Below are positions 43,999 through 54,436 of a DNA stretch of 64,000 nucleotides, piece after piece. The DNA comes from JADGNF01 sp964582085 (GTDB taxonomy: Archaea; Thermoproteota; Bathyarchaeia; Bathyarchaeales; Bathycorpusculaceae), in the NCBI GenBank assembly GCA_964582085.1, contig CAZOPV010000017.1:1-64000 (forward strand), given 5' to 3'. Numbering within the stretch: position 1 is the stretch's first letter; every line of letters starts with the position of its first letter. The notes below the pieces were generated by a model. The model worked only from the letters and a program-made list of their open reading frames with translations. It did no database searches and was not told the origin of the DNA. A program made the position numbers and the translations under genes.

Positions 43999-46044
43999 AT
44001 GAAAGAGTTTACAAGTTTCGATGTTGCCGCTGTCGTTCGAGAGTTGAAAGAGGCTATTTTGGATTCTCGAGTCAGCAACATTTACCAGTTAGATTCTAAA
44101 ACCCTACTCTTCAAACTTCATAAGCCTGATAAGCCAGCTTTTGGGTTGATTTTGGATTCTTCTAGAAGGCTGCATTTAACCTCTTATGTGGTTGAAAAGC
44201 CTTTGATGCCGCCTGCTTTTTGTATGGCTTTGAGAAAATACTTGCGAGACGGCTTTTTAACAAATGTGGAGCAATACGAATTTGAACGTGTTGTCATTTT
44301 TTCTTTTAAAGCCAAAGCAGGCAATTATAAGCTAATTTTAGAGATTTTTGGTGAAGGCAACATTATTTTAGTGAATGAAAAGAACGAAATTCTGCACGCT
44401 TTGACCTATAAGCGAATGCGCGACCGAAACATTCTTCGAGGCGAAAAATTAACCTTTGCCCCTTCTGGGGGGAAAAATCCGTTTAAGATTAACAAGGAAG
44501 ATTTGAGGGAAGAGTTAAGAAAGCTAGACGATGTTGAAGTTGTGCGAGCTCTTGCAAGATTCTTAAGCATTGGCGGCATCTATTCCGAAGAGGTTTTATT
44601 GAGGGCTGGAATACACAAGACTAAGCCATGCAACGCATTAAGTGAGGCTGAAATTGACAGCATTTACGATAATTTGCAAACTCTGCTTTCTTGTTTTTCA
44701 ATTGGCAAGTTAGAGCCATACATTGTTTTGGATGAAAGCAGGTTTGTGGATGTTGTGCCCTTCAGACTTGAGCGATACGAAAGCTTTCAGCATCAACTCT
44801 TCAACAGCTTTAATGAGGCTTTAGACGAGTTCTATGTTAGAGTTACAGCCATTGAAAAGGCAAAAGTAGACTTAGAAGTTGATGAATTGAAGCGGGAAGC
44901 TGAAAGACTTAAACGCATGATAGAAAGTCAAGAAAAGACTTTAGCTGAAGCTGAGGCTGAAGCTGCAAAGAATAGATGTATCGGAGATACAATCTATGCG
45001 CATACTGGCGAACTTCAGACATTAATGGACAAGTTTTTAGTCGCCAAACAAAGTGGGAAAGAATGGAAAACAATTGTTTCAGAAGTTCTAGCTGAAAAGA
45101 GTTTAGGCATAACGCCCAGCGTTTTCTTCGAGTCTTTTGATGCTAAAGGCTTAACAGTTCAAGTAAGTGTTGATGGTTTGCGCTTTGGCTTAAACTTGCA
45201 TGGAAGACTGTTTGAAGATGCTGGAAGATTTTACGAGAAGAGCAAACGAGCTAAACAAAAGTTAGAAGGCGCAAAAGCGGCTTTAGAAGAAACCCGCAAG
45301 AAACTTGTGGATATTGAAGAAAAGATTAAGAGAGCTGAAACTTTGGAGTATGCTAAACCTGCGGAAGCTGTGGAAGAACATGTTAAACACAAAGTGAAGC
45401 ATAAAGAATGGTTCGAAAAATTCCGATGGTTCACATCTTCAGACGGCTTCTTAGTCGTAGCAGGCAAAGATGCAGTCAGCAACGAGGTATTGATTAAAAA
45501 ATATACCGAGGCTGATGACATTGTCTTCCACGCTGACATCGTCGGAGCACCCTTTGTGGTCATAAAGACTGAAGGAAAAAAACCCAGCGAACAATGTCTA
45601 CGCGAAGTAGCAGAATTTGCCGCTGCCTTTAGTCGCGGTTGGCGTGAAGGCTTCGCCTCTGTAGATGTTTATTGGATTAAACCAGACCAACTCAGCAAGG
45701 GTGCGCCTTCAGGCGAATACGTGCCACATGGAGCATTTGTCATTAGCGGAAAGAGAAACTGGTTACATGGAGTCCCATTAAAATTGGCGATTGGCGTTAC
45801 GACTGCAGTTGAAGAAGAAAAAATAAAATTTATTTGCGGACCCATCGACGCGGTTAAAGCTAAAACAAACGCATATGCAGTCATTATTCCAGGAGACTTA
45901 AAGGGCAAAGAACTAGTAAAGCATATTCAAGAAGCTGTGGAGAAAAAAACATCAAAAGAACAACAGAAAAAAATGCTGAAAGCTTCAATAGAAGAAATAA
46001 GAGAATTCATCCCATACAGCAAAGGCAGAGTCATAGAAGAATAA
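43999..46044 (+). CDS. NEMF/RqcH-type ribosome quality-control protein (NFACT domains)
   Basis: A 681-residue homologue of Rqc2/NEMF/RqcH, which binds 60S/50S-nascent-chain complexes and tRNA to add C-terminal tails to stalled peptides. NFACT-N is at residues 1-180 (FTSFDVAAVVRELKEAI and the ALRKYLRDGFL loop), then HhH, a long coiled coil (about 280-330 and 410-450), and NFACT-R near 470-560 (HKEWFEKFRWFTSSDGFLVV and KDAVSNEVLIKKY). A basic C-terminal tail follows. ATG 43999 is used; a further ATG lies 9 bases upstream. It is convergent with the 16S gene. Confidence 0.92.
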   Translation: MKEFTSFDVAAVVRELKEAILDSRVSNIYQLDSKTLLFKLHKPDKPAFGLILDSSRRLHLTSYVVEKPLMPPAFCMALRKYLRDGFLTNVEQYEFERVVIFSFKAKAGNYKLILEIFGEGNIILVNEKNEILHALTYKRMRDRNILRGEKLTFAPSGGKNPFKINKEDLREELRKLDDVEVVRALARFLSIGGIYSEEVLLRAGIHKTKPCNALSEAEIDSIYDNLQTLLSCFSIGKLEPYIVLDESRFVDVVPFRLERYESFQHQLFNSFNEALDEFYVRVTAIEKAKVDLEVDELKREAERLKRMIESQEKTLAEAEAEAAKNRCIGDTIYAHTGELQTLMDKFLVAKQSGKEWKTIVSEVLAEKSLGITPSVFFESFDAKGLTVQVSVDGLRFGLNLHGRLFEDAGRFYEKSKRAKQKLEGAKAALEETRKKLVDIEEKIKRAETLEYAKPAEAVEEHVKHKVKHKEWFEKFRWFTSSDGFLVVAGKDAVSNEVLIKKYTEADDIVFHADIVGAPFVVIKTEGKKPSEQCLREVAEFAAAFSRGWREGFASVDVYWIKPDQLSKGAPSGEYVPHGAFVISGKRNWLHGVPLKLAIGVTTAVEEEKIKFICGPIDAVKAKTNAYAVIIPGDLKGKELVKHIQEAVEKKTSKEQQKKMLKASIEEIREFIPYSKGRVIEE

Positions 46045-46225
46045 GCATCCAAATATTTTAAACCCAATGCAAACACGTCACAGAACCCTAAAGTTGAATC
46101 TATTTATAAGGGGGGCTAGCCTCTCCAAGACCTCAACTCCTCAAAACTACGATAATTGGGCTTTAGCGCTTCTGTGGCAATTTCACACTTTCTCCTCCAG
46201 CTGGCATTGCAAGGCTATACTTTCT

Positions 46226-47721
<1,496 letters not shown>

Positions 47722-48003
47722 TATGACACTCCGTTTATTCTGTCGGATTCGTTTATTTTGGTACGTTCTTCGCTATCTTTTTGTTTTTGCTGGATTTGGA
47801 GGGAGAACATTCCACAACGTCAAAGCCCATTTCAGACCTAACATGAGCAATTCTATCAGGTCCACATGTGTGTCCCCGCAATTGGAGGCCAATCACCGCA
47901 TTCCTGCAGGGCGTAGTCGCCTTTTTGGTTGGTGTTGAGCCGCCGCCAAGTTGTTATTGCGGGGCAGCTGATTTAGCTAAGTTAGTTCAGATGCGCTTTC
48001 ACT

Positions 48004-48013
48004 GCATATAAAC
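48004..48013 (-). promoter_or_regulatory. Likely TATA box of the 16S rRNA promoter
   Basis: The minus strand reads GTTTATATGC here, about 283 bases before the mature 16S 5' end. No closer TATA is seen in the GC-richer leader. With the usual 25-base spacing, transcription would start near 47980. Confidence 0.5.
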
Positions 48014-48394
48014 ATTGTGTTTGCGTGTGGGATAAATGTTACTTTCTTTATTTAGGTAGTTCAGCTTTGTTTTTGATGTTGTCTGATTGGGGATACTTAG
48101 AGTTTTGGTTGTTTGTTTCTGGATTTTTTGCTTTGCGCAACTAAAAGGAGTTGGTTACAGCAGCTATAGGTGTAGGCAGCGTTACGAGTTGGATATTTAT
48201 TGAGAGCAACACATACAGATTTTTATGTTATCCAAAAATAGTGTTATTCAGCGTACACATAAATTTTTAAATTATTATTTAATTGAGTAAAGAAAATACT
48301 GAGTTGAATACCAAGTTAATCAATTATATAAGAATTGTATAACAAATTGTTGAGGTAACAAAAATTGGGGCTGTACTTGCATTTATGTTGCTTT

Positions 48395-48429
48395 GTAAGC
48401 TCACGGAGCACAATAAAGATGAAGCTTAC
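48395..48429 (+). promoter_or_regulatory. Hairpin just upstream of the first kinase start
   Basis: GTAAGCT (48395-48401) and AGCTTAC (48423-48429) form a 7-bp stem with a 21-base loop, ending just before the AGGAGAAGG ribosome-binding site and 20 bases before the ATG. It could affect translation or mark a protein-binding site. No known riboswitch is recognised. Confidence 0.35.
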
Positions 48430-48449
48430 CTAGGAGAAGGATAAAAGAA

Positions 48450-49796
48450 ATGTATGAAGATCTGAAACGCCTACTTTTCCTTAGTGTACCCTTTGTTGCC
48501 TCTTTAGGCGTCGCTTTAATCTTAGCTTACTTGTATTATAGAGATAGAAACAAACGTAAACTTCTGTTTGCAGTGGGGCTTTTTCTGGCTTCGTTCAGTT
48601 TCTACACTTCAATGCAAGAGACTCTGGGATATGCGCCTCTTTTTAAGTCAACAAACTGGTTGCTTATTCCGTTAACTTTTGCAGTTCCAATAGCAGCCTT
48701 ATCTAGCCTCTTCAGGATTAAAAAATTTGAAAAACCATTTTTAATTTTCTTAGTTGGCACAGTTTGCTCTGTTCTTGCCGTCTTTTTGCAGGCTTCCTTT
48801 GGAAATTTACGTTTAGCCTTAATTGTCACGTTCACAAGCATAGGGGTTCCTCCCTTAGTATACTTATTTATAAAAAGTCGTGACAGTTTAAATCTCCAGT
48901 TTCTCCTTGCTACACTATGTTTTCTCTTTCAAGGAATCACAATGGAAATGGGTTCATCAGAAGACATATCTGTTCTTCTTGCACTTTTTGGCGTCGTGTT
49001 TATAGGTTTAATGTTCACACGCCAAACAGGCGTGGCCACGGTAAGTTTGGCGTCTTTTGTGGTTTTGGAGAAGAAACTAGAGGAAACAAACGAAAAACTG
49101 AAAGCAGCACAAATGAAGCTGTTGAAGGCCGAAAGGTTGGCAGCTATAGGTGAGTTGGCAGCTATAATAGGTCATGACCTTCGAAATCCATTGCAGGGTA
49201 TAGTTGCTTCCACATACTACCTCAAAACCAACACAAATATTGAAGGTAAAGGGCGAGAGATGCTGGAAAATATTGAAAAGTGTATTGAACGCTCAAACAA
49301 AATAATTAATGATTTGATTGAATATTCTCAAATTATACAGTTAGAATTAACAGAAACCAACCCAAAGCGCCTTGTAGATAACGCTCTCGAACAAATAAAG
49401 GTACCAAGCAATATCAAAATTGTAAATCAGAACTCCAGCTCTCCGTTGCTTACAGTCGACATTAAAAAGATGGAAAGAGTCTTCACAAGTATAATCAAAA
49501 ACGCGATTGATGCCATGCAAAATGGTGGAACACTAACTATAAATAGCCACAAAACAAGCGGTGACATCGTTTTCAGTTTTGAAGACACTGGAGAAGGCAT
49601 GACTGAAGAAACATTGAGTAAACTTTGGACGCCCCTGTTCACAACAAAAGCAAAAGGCATGGGATTTGGTTTAGCTATATCCAAACGTTTAGTCGAAGCC
49701 CACGGAGGTCACATCAACGTGCAAAGCATCAAAGGTAAGGGCTCAACATTTACGGTAACCTTGCCTTTAAACCCTAACCCTACAAAAGAAAGCTAA
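48450..49796 (+). CDS. Membrane histidine kinase with 7-helix sensor (orphan)
   Basis: A 448-residue sensor kinase. Residues 1-205 hold about seven membrane helices (a 7TM-type sensor), then a coiled-coil linker (205-230), HisKA dimerisation with phospho-His GHDLRNPLQGIV (about 241-252), and the HATPase domain: IIKNAIDAMQNGGTLTI (N box), FEDTGEGMTEETLSKLW (G1 region), LFTTKAKGMGFGLAISKRLVEAHGG (G2). Closely similar to the C-terminal half of the PAS kinase at 60551-63028. No response-regulator gene is adjacent. AGGAGAAGG precedes the ATG. Confidence 0.92.
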   Translation: MYEDLKRLLFLSVPFVASLGVALILAYLYYRDRNKRKLLFAVGLFLASFSFYTSMQETLGYAPLFKSTNWLLIPLTFAVPIAALSSLFRIKKFEKPFLIFLVGTVCSVLAVFLQASFGNLRLALIVTFTSIGVPPLVYLFIKSRDSLNLQFLLATLCFLFQGITMEMGSSEDISVLLALFGVVFIGLMFTRQTGVATVSLASFVVLEKKLEETNEKLKAAQMKLLKAERLAAIGELAAIIGHDLRNPLQGIVASTYYLKTNTNIEGKGREMLENIEKCIERSNKIINDLIEYSQIIQLELTETNPKRLVDNALEQIKVPSNIKIVNQNSSSPLLTVDIKKMERVFTSIIKNAIDAMQNGGTLTINSHKTSGDIVFSFEDTGEGMTEETLSKLWTPLFTTKAKGMGFGLAISKRLVEAHGGHINVQSIKGKGSTFTVTLPLNPNPTKES

Positions 49797-49954
49797 ACTG
49801 AGGTTTACTGTACGGCGCTGCTTGCAAAAAGGCATAGGTGCTGATTGCCAAAAAAGCGGTTGTTTAAATTTGAAAGTCGACAAATTTTGTTTGCTGCCTT
49901 TAAATATTAAAATAGAGTTAAACTTACAAAAAGTTAAGAGTGAAGATAAAAAGG

Positions 49955-52216
49955 ATGGCGAAGAAAAAATTTTACATAATTTTAGTAACTCTGATTTTTA
50001 CAGCAATTTTCTCGGTCAACATATTACTCACTGAAACAGAGATGGAAAAAAGCGTTATAACTGATACATATTGGCCAATGTTTCACCACGATTTGGCTCA
50101 CACAGGCAAGTCAGACTCAGTTGCACCTAAGACAAACCAAACATTGTGGCGGTTCAATACTGGTGGTCCTGTGGATTCACCTGTTGTTGCTGAAGGGGTA
50201 GTTTATTTTGGTTCGTTGGATGACAAGGTTTACGCGTTTAACGCCTCAACCGGAGCTTTTATCTGGAGTTATACTACAGGTGCTAATGTGTTGTCTCCTG
50301 CAGCTGTTGCAGAAGGCAAAGTTTACGTAGGTTCAGAAGACTTCAACGTTTATGCACTAAACGCCACCACAGGAGAACATGTTTGGAGTTTTAGGACAGG
50401 TTACTTTGTAGATTCCGCCATTGCTTACTTTGACGGCGTAGTTTACGCAGCATCAGAAGACTTCAATGTGTATGCGCTTAACGCTTCCAACGGCGCGTTA
50501 GTTTGGAGTTATGAGACAGGCGGACAAATCATGCTTTCATCTCCTGCAATCGCTAACGGAATTGTTTATATTGGCTCTCAAGACAAAAAAATCCACGCTG
50601 TAAACGCCACCACAGGCGTGCCTCTTTGGAACTACACCACAGATGACATTATAGTTTCTTCGCCTGCCACAGAAGGAAATATGGTTTACATCGGCTCTAA
50701 CGACGGCAACGTTTATGCATTTGACGCGTTCGCGGGAACTTTAAAATGGAGATATCAAACTGGCGGTCCAGTGTTTTCAGGAATTACGGTCGGCGACCAA
50801 ACAGTTTTTGCAGGGTCAGTAGACGGCAGAGTTTACGCTTTAGACGCTTTGGATGGCTCCTTTGTCTGGAGCTACACTACAGGAGAGGCTGTTTCTTCAA
50901 CGCCTACGTTTGCCGACGGCGTAGTTTACGTGGGTTCAAATGACAAAAATGTTTACGCCTTAAATTCAACCAACGGTGCTCAAATTTGGAATTTCACTAC
51001 TGGCGAAATGGTGATTTCGCAGCCGGCGTTCGCCGAGAAAACAGTATATATTGGTTGCTGGGATGGTCGCCTCTATGCTTTGGCCGCAGGTTCAGGCTCG
51101 CTTGTTTGGAAGTATGCAACGGGGGGCGTGGTGGATTCTTCGCCGGCTGTAGCCAACGGCAGGGTGTATATTGGTTCTTATGATGGAAAAATCTATGCAT
51201 TAAATTCCACAACTGGAGCTACGCCGATTGACGAGTTCACCAGCGAAGTTTTGTGGAGCTTCCAGACAGGAGACATGATTATGCTTTCTTCACCTGCGGT
51301 TGCAGATGACAGAGTTTATGTGGGTTCTTATGACGGCAACGTCTACGCTTTGAACGCTACCAGTGGGCAGTTGATTTGGAATTATACTACAGGATTCGCA
51401 GTTGTTTCCTCTCCCACAATAGCGGAAGGAGTAGTTTACATCGGTTCAGAGGACAACGTGTTTTACGCTCTAGACGCTGCAACAGGAACTCTGATATGGA
51501 GCTACGTTACAGGTGATCAGATTCACATGTCTTCAGCAGCGGTTGCCAAGGGCGTGGTTTATGTGGGCTCCAACGACCATAGCATTTATGCGTTAAACGC
51601 TTCTGACGGCACTTTACTTTGGAAGTACACAACTGGAGGTTTTGTTATTTCTTCCCCCTGTGCAGTTGGGGATTCGGTTTATGTTGGATCTTATGATGGA
51701 AACCTTTACGCCCTCAACGCCTACGACGGAAGTCTTCGGTGGGCTTTTAAGACGGATGGTCCAGTGGCATCTTCCCCCGCAGTTGCATACAACATGATTT
51801 ATTTTGGTTCATCAGACAACAAACTCTACGCTTTAGAAGCTGCAACAGGAAATTTTAGGTGGAGCTTTTCCACAGGCGGAGATGTTGCATCTTCTCCAGC
51901 AGTTGCTGAAGGTGTGATTTTTGTGGGGTCGTATGATGGCAAGTTATACGCCTTAGATGCTTTCAACGGATTTTTACTGTGGAGTTACCAGACAGGTGAC
52001 TGGATAATTTCTTCTCCTGCCGTTGCTGAGAAAAAAGTTTTTGTTGGGTCTTATGATCATGCCGTTTACGCCTTTGGCTCTTCTGCGGAAACTCCGTCAG
52101 ACAATAAAGTATTTCATGAAGGAAGTTTAAGCATGTTTGCTGCTATAGCAGCAATAATAAGTCTACTTGTGTTCACGAGCGTGGTTATTGTATTTTATAA
52201 AAGAAGGAGAAAGTAG
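49955..52216 (+). CDS. Surface-anchored PQQ-type beta-propeller protein with 16 repeats
   Basis: A 753-residue protein. One N-terminal hydrophobic helix (about residues 6-24) serves as signal/anchor, and a C-terminal helix (about 725-745) ends in a basic KRRRK tail, so the body faces outside. Between them lie 16 tandem repeats of about 40 residues with pattern (L/V)WxYxTG...SSPAVAxGxVYVGSxDxxVYALNAxTG (YVWN-type PQQ quinoprotein repeat), enough for two eight-bladed propellers. No PQQ-binding Cys-Cys or dehydrogenase motif is seen, so it may bind ligands rather than oxidise alcohols. ATG at 49955 is used; a GTG lies 15 bases upstream. TTTAAATATT about 50 bases upstream is TATA-like. Confidence 0.88.
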   Translation: MAKKKFYIILVTLIFTAIFSVNILLTETEMEKSVITDTYWPMFHHDLAHTGKSDSVAPKTNQTLWRFNTGGPVDSPVVAEGVVYFGSLDDKVYAFNASTGAFIWSYTTGANVLSPAAVAEGKVYVGSEDFNVYALNATTGEHVWSFRTGYFVDSAIAYFDGVVYAASEDFNVYALNASNGALVWSYETGGQIMLSSPAIANGIVYIGSQDKKIHAVNATTGVPLWNYTTDDIIVSSPATEGNMVYIGSNDGNVYAFDAFAGTLKWRYQTGGPVFSGITVGDQTVFAGSVDGRVYALDALDGSFVWSYTTGEAVSSTPTFADGVVYVGSNDKNVYALNSTNGAQIWNFTTGEMVISQPAFAEKTVYIGCWDGRLYALAAGSGSLVWKYATGGVVDSSPAVANGRVYIGSYDGKIYALNSTTGATPIDEFTSEVLWSFQTGDMIMLSSPAVADDRVYVGSYDGNVYALNATSGQLIWNYTTGFAVVSSPTIAEGVVYIGSEDNVFYALDAATGTLIWSYVTGDQIHMSSAAVAKGVVYVGSNDHSIYALNASDGTLLWKYTTGGFVISSPCAVGDSVYVGSYDGNLYALNAYDGSLRWAFKTDGPVASSPAVAYNMIYFGSSDNKLYALEAATGNFRWSFSTGGDVASSPAVAEGVIFVGSYDGKLYALDAFNGFLLWSYQTGDWIISSPAVAEKKVFVGSYDHAVYAFGSSAETPSDNKVFHEGSLSMFAAIAAIISLLVFTSVVIVFYKRRRK

Positions 52217-52251
52217 CGTTTTTATCGTTTATCTTTAGTTTCAGCTTAATT

Positions 52252-52758
52252 TTATCGCTTACGTATAACTATGGTTTTGGAGAGAAAATTAAAAACCCGC
52301 TGTCTCCTTTTTGGATACAGGAACAAACCAATTAAGAAATCTATAGGTAAGAAGAACGCTTTTCCGACACTTTCCAACGCAGCTTCACTCATACTAATAT
52401 ATCTACCAGCTGTATTTGTTATACGCAGCTTCATAACCATCTTGCCTATTGACTGCCCATAAAAACCGTCCATCAGTGTCCAGTAAAGAAACAAAAGAAG
52501 CCCGTGTAAGCTAAAGTTGAAGAAAGGGACCCAGTTGATCCATCTTGGCAGAAAAGAAAACGGTACATTAATGTTCAACGCAAATAGACTCAAAGAATAC
52601 GCGACAAACCCAATTATTATACTGTCTATGAGCCAAGCGACAAATCGTTCTCCCCAAAACGCCATCTTTACTGAGCCAGCACCCACTTCCACACCACACG
52701 CCGGACAGAACAAAGCCCCTTCGGGCAAGAATCCGCCACACCTTTCACAATAGGACAT
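52252..52758 (-). CDS. RDD-family membrane protein with N-terminal zinc ribbon
   Basis: This 168-residue protein begins MSYCERCGGFLPEGALFCPACGVE, a double-CxxC zinc ribbon, followed by an RDD membrane domain with three helices. The RDD motif region is VKMAFWGERFVAWLIDSIII with Arg and Asp in the first helix, and GQSIGKMVMKLRIT near residue 123 is the family's signature. RDD proteins are thought to act in transport or membrane stress, but a function is not established. It is convergent with the propeller gene. No clear operon partner. Confidence 0.85.
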   Translation of the reverse strand: MSYCERCGGFLPEGALFCPACGVEVGAGSVKMAFWGERFVAWLIDSIIIGFVAYSLSLFALNINVPFSFLPRWINWVPFFNFSLHGLLLFLYWTLMDGFYGQSIGKMVMKLRITNTAGRYISMSEAALESVGKAFFLPIDFLIGLFLYPKRRQRVFNFLSKTIVIRKR

Positions 52759-52995
52759 AAAGTTTGTTCCCTCTTATAGATACATTAGCCAAATTCAGCT
52801 ATATCTTCTTTTTCAAAAAACCAAATTGGTTCCTTGAGGGGCAAGTAGTTCCAATCAAAAACAGTCGATACCCACTTTCAATTCTTGTGCCAGCCACAAC
52901 AAAAAGTCAACTACAGATTTTATAAATTACATCTTCAAACTAAATATTTAAACCTGTCAGCTACATTCATGTAAATAAGCACGGAAGGTGACATT

Positions 52996-53235
52996 TTGGT
53001 AGAAGAAAAAAAGTTTACACTCATTGAGCTAGCTAAATATGACGGAAAAAACGGCAACCCTGCCTACATCGCGTACAAAGGCAAAGTTTACGATGTCTCC
53101 GACAGCCCATTCTGGATGGGAGGAGACCATTTAGGTGCGCACCAAGCAGGCAAAGATCTAACCGAAGAAATTGATCTTGCACCTCACGGTCCGGAGAACT
53201 TAAACAAGATAAAAGCCGTAGGTACACTCTCATAG
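52996..53235 (+). CDS. Cytochrome b5-like heme/steroid-binding domain protein
   Basis: A 79-residue single-domain protein: FTLIELAKYDGKNGNPAYIA then YKGKVYDVSDSPFWMGGDHL, and HQAGKDLTEEIDLAPHGPEN. The fold is that of small cytochrome-b5-like proteins; H within GDHLGAH and in APHGPEN are candidate heme ligands. No signal peptide, so it is cytoplasmic. A TTG start at 52996 with GGTGAC upstream. It may shuttle electrons or bind a ligand for a membrane partner; no partner is evident. A methyltransferase gene converges at 53256. Confidence 0.82.
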   Translation: MVEEKKFTLIELAKYDGKNGNPAYIAYKGKVYDVSDSPFWMGGDHLGAHQAGKDLTEEIDLAPHGPENLNKIKAVGTLS

Positions 53236-53255
53236 CGACCAAAAATATAGCATAT

Positions 53256-53816
53256 CTATGGCTTTGCCTGTATCACATAATGGTAAGGCCCTACATCCTT
53301 CAAGTTTTTCACAGTTAAACCCGCCTGCGTAATTAACGCTTCAGCTTGTTGCTCGCTGAATCTTATCTGAAGCGGCGGACCAAAGGGCATTTGAAGTTTT
53401 TTCCAATCCAAATTCACCAGCAACCCAGAAGGCTTGAGCATACTTTTTGCGTTCTGAAGAACTTTAGCAGGGTCACTGAAGTCATGAAGAACCATGCTGT
53501 AAAAAACAACGTCGGCACAGTGTTCACAGAAAAGAGTATGCTCCGCAACACCCACCTCAGAATGGATATTCCGTAGTTTTTGCTCGGCAACTTTGCGTTT
53601 CAGCTTGTCGACCGCTGCAGCATCTGAGTCTACTGCGTAGACCTTGCCCTTTTCGCCTACAATGCTAGCGGCCAATATTGTAAAAAAACCATCTCCACAA
53701 CCAACGTCCACAAAAACCATACCTTGTTGCAAACCTGCTTGTTTTAGAATTTCTTCAGGATTGTACCAACTACGCCTTACTGCCTCATCAAGTGAAAAAC
53801 CGCCGTGACAAGCCAT
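53256..53816 (-). CDS. SAM-dependent methyltransferase (class I)
   Basis: A 186-residue methyltransferase: motif I VFVDVGCGDGFFTILAASIV (about residues 33-52), KVYAVDSDAAAVDKLK (acidic binder), and motif IV with VVFYSMVLHDFSDPAKVL near 102. Related to the arsenite/UbiE-like small-molecule methyltransferase group. The ATG at 53816 is chosen because GGTG lies 7-8 bases upstream; an upstream ATG at 53933 would add 39 odd, aromatic/basic residues. The substrate is unknown. It is convergent with the cytochrome-b5-like gene by a 20-base gap. Confidence 0.82.
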   Translation of the reverse strand: MACHGGFSLDEAVRRSWYNPEEILKQAGLQQGMVFVDVGCGDGFFTILAASIVGEKGKVYAVDSDAAAVDKLKRKVAEQKLRNIHSEVGVAEHTLFCEHCADVVFYSMVLHDFSDPAKVLQNAKSMLKPSGLLVNLDWKKLQMPFGPPLQIRFSEQQAEALITQAGLTVKNLKDVGPYHYVIQAKP

Positions 53817-54435
53817 CAATAAACACCTATCATTATTTTTAGCTGATGTTATTCTTCGCCCTTTAAACACTTTCGGAAACATCTTAAAATAAAAAAACAG
53901 ATTATGGTGGTTGCAATTTAGTCCAAAAAGCAAGCTAATCTCTTGAACTGACTGAACTTAGGAGATTTTTGTTTCGAAAGATCCGTCTCAACTGCTAAAA
54001 AACAAAAGTTAACATCAAGATACCACCTGTATGATTGCCTTGTATTCTACTTGATCAGCGCCTCGAGTTTCTCCAAGGCGCTCTTCTACCTTACCCGGTA
54101 ATAAGAGGCTTGGAAAAACAGAGTTAACAACTTAGCTTAAATGAGCTAACCTGAAATCTATACTATGAAAGCGTAATGTTTTAATTTTTGTCCAAATTCA
54201 GTTGTATTAATGGGTTAAGGCCCTGAGCGGCGATGTTGTGAATAGGCACTGCCATTCCACTTAACATGTGTCCGCACTGAGGCCTACCCCTCTAAAATCG
54301 TAATTTTTGAATACAAAAGAGCCGAGGGTTGTCTACGTGTTCTTGGCAAAAACACAATTACTCCGACCTCAATTGTGACAGCCACAATGCAGCAATGAAA
54401 ATAAAGCCAGCAGTATTGAAACACCTTGAAGATTA
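53817..54435. other. Gene-free region with remnants and hairpins
   Basis: No intact gene. AGCGCCT (54057-54063) pairs with AGGCGCT to make a 7-bp hairpin. On the minus strand about 40 codons ending at TGA 54015-54017 read VFPSLLLPGKVEERLGETRG then ADQVEYKAIIQVVS, like a protein C-terminus without start. A TnpB-like remnant lies at the right end. The region probably accumulates decaying DNA. Confidence 0.4.
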
Positions 54436-54436
54436 A
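54329..54436 (+). pseudogene. Possible remnant of a TnpB/IS605-type C-terminus
   Basis: About 35 codons ending TAA (54434-54436) read TCSWQKHNYSDLNCDSHNAA then MKIKPAVLKHLED. The CD-x-HNAAMKI end resembles the last zinc-knuckle and D-x-NAA-x-NI motif of TnpB, but the catalytic part and most cysteines are gone. The final A overlaps the ATG of the DUF763 gene. Weak, inferred from a short motif. Confidence 0.3.

Larger units (their letters stand above)
47722..48449. other. Divergent region between 16S rRNA and histidine kinase
   Basis: A 728-base gene-free gap. It holds the 16S leader and promoter on the minus strand (47722-48014) and the AT-rich promoter region of the kinase on the plus strand. 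A short GATTGGCCTCCAATTGC-type inverted repeat (minus strand, about 47880-47905) lies in the leader and may be part of a processing fold. No tRNA or protein gene recognised. Confidence 0.5.

Noticed and set aside
46045..46225. Possible tRNA or 23S start after the 16S 3' end
   Set aside because: The 180-base gap shows no T-loop motif, no acceptor pairing, and no 23S 5' sequence.
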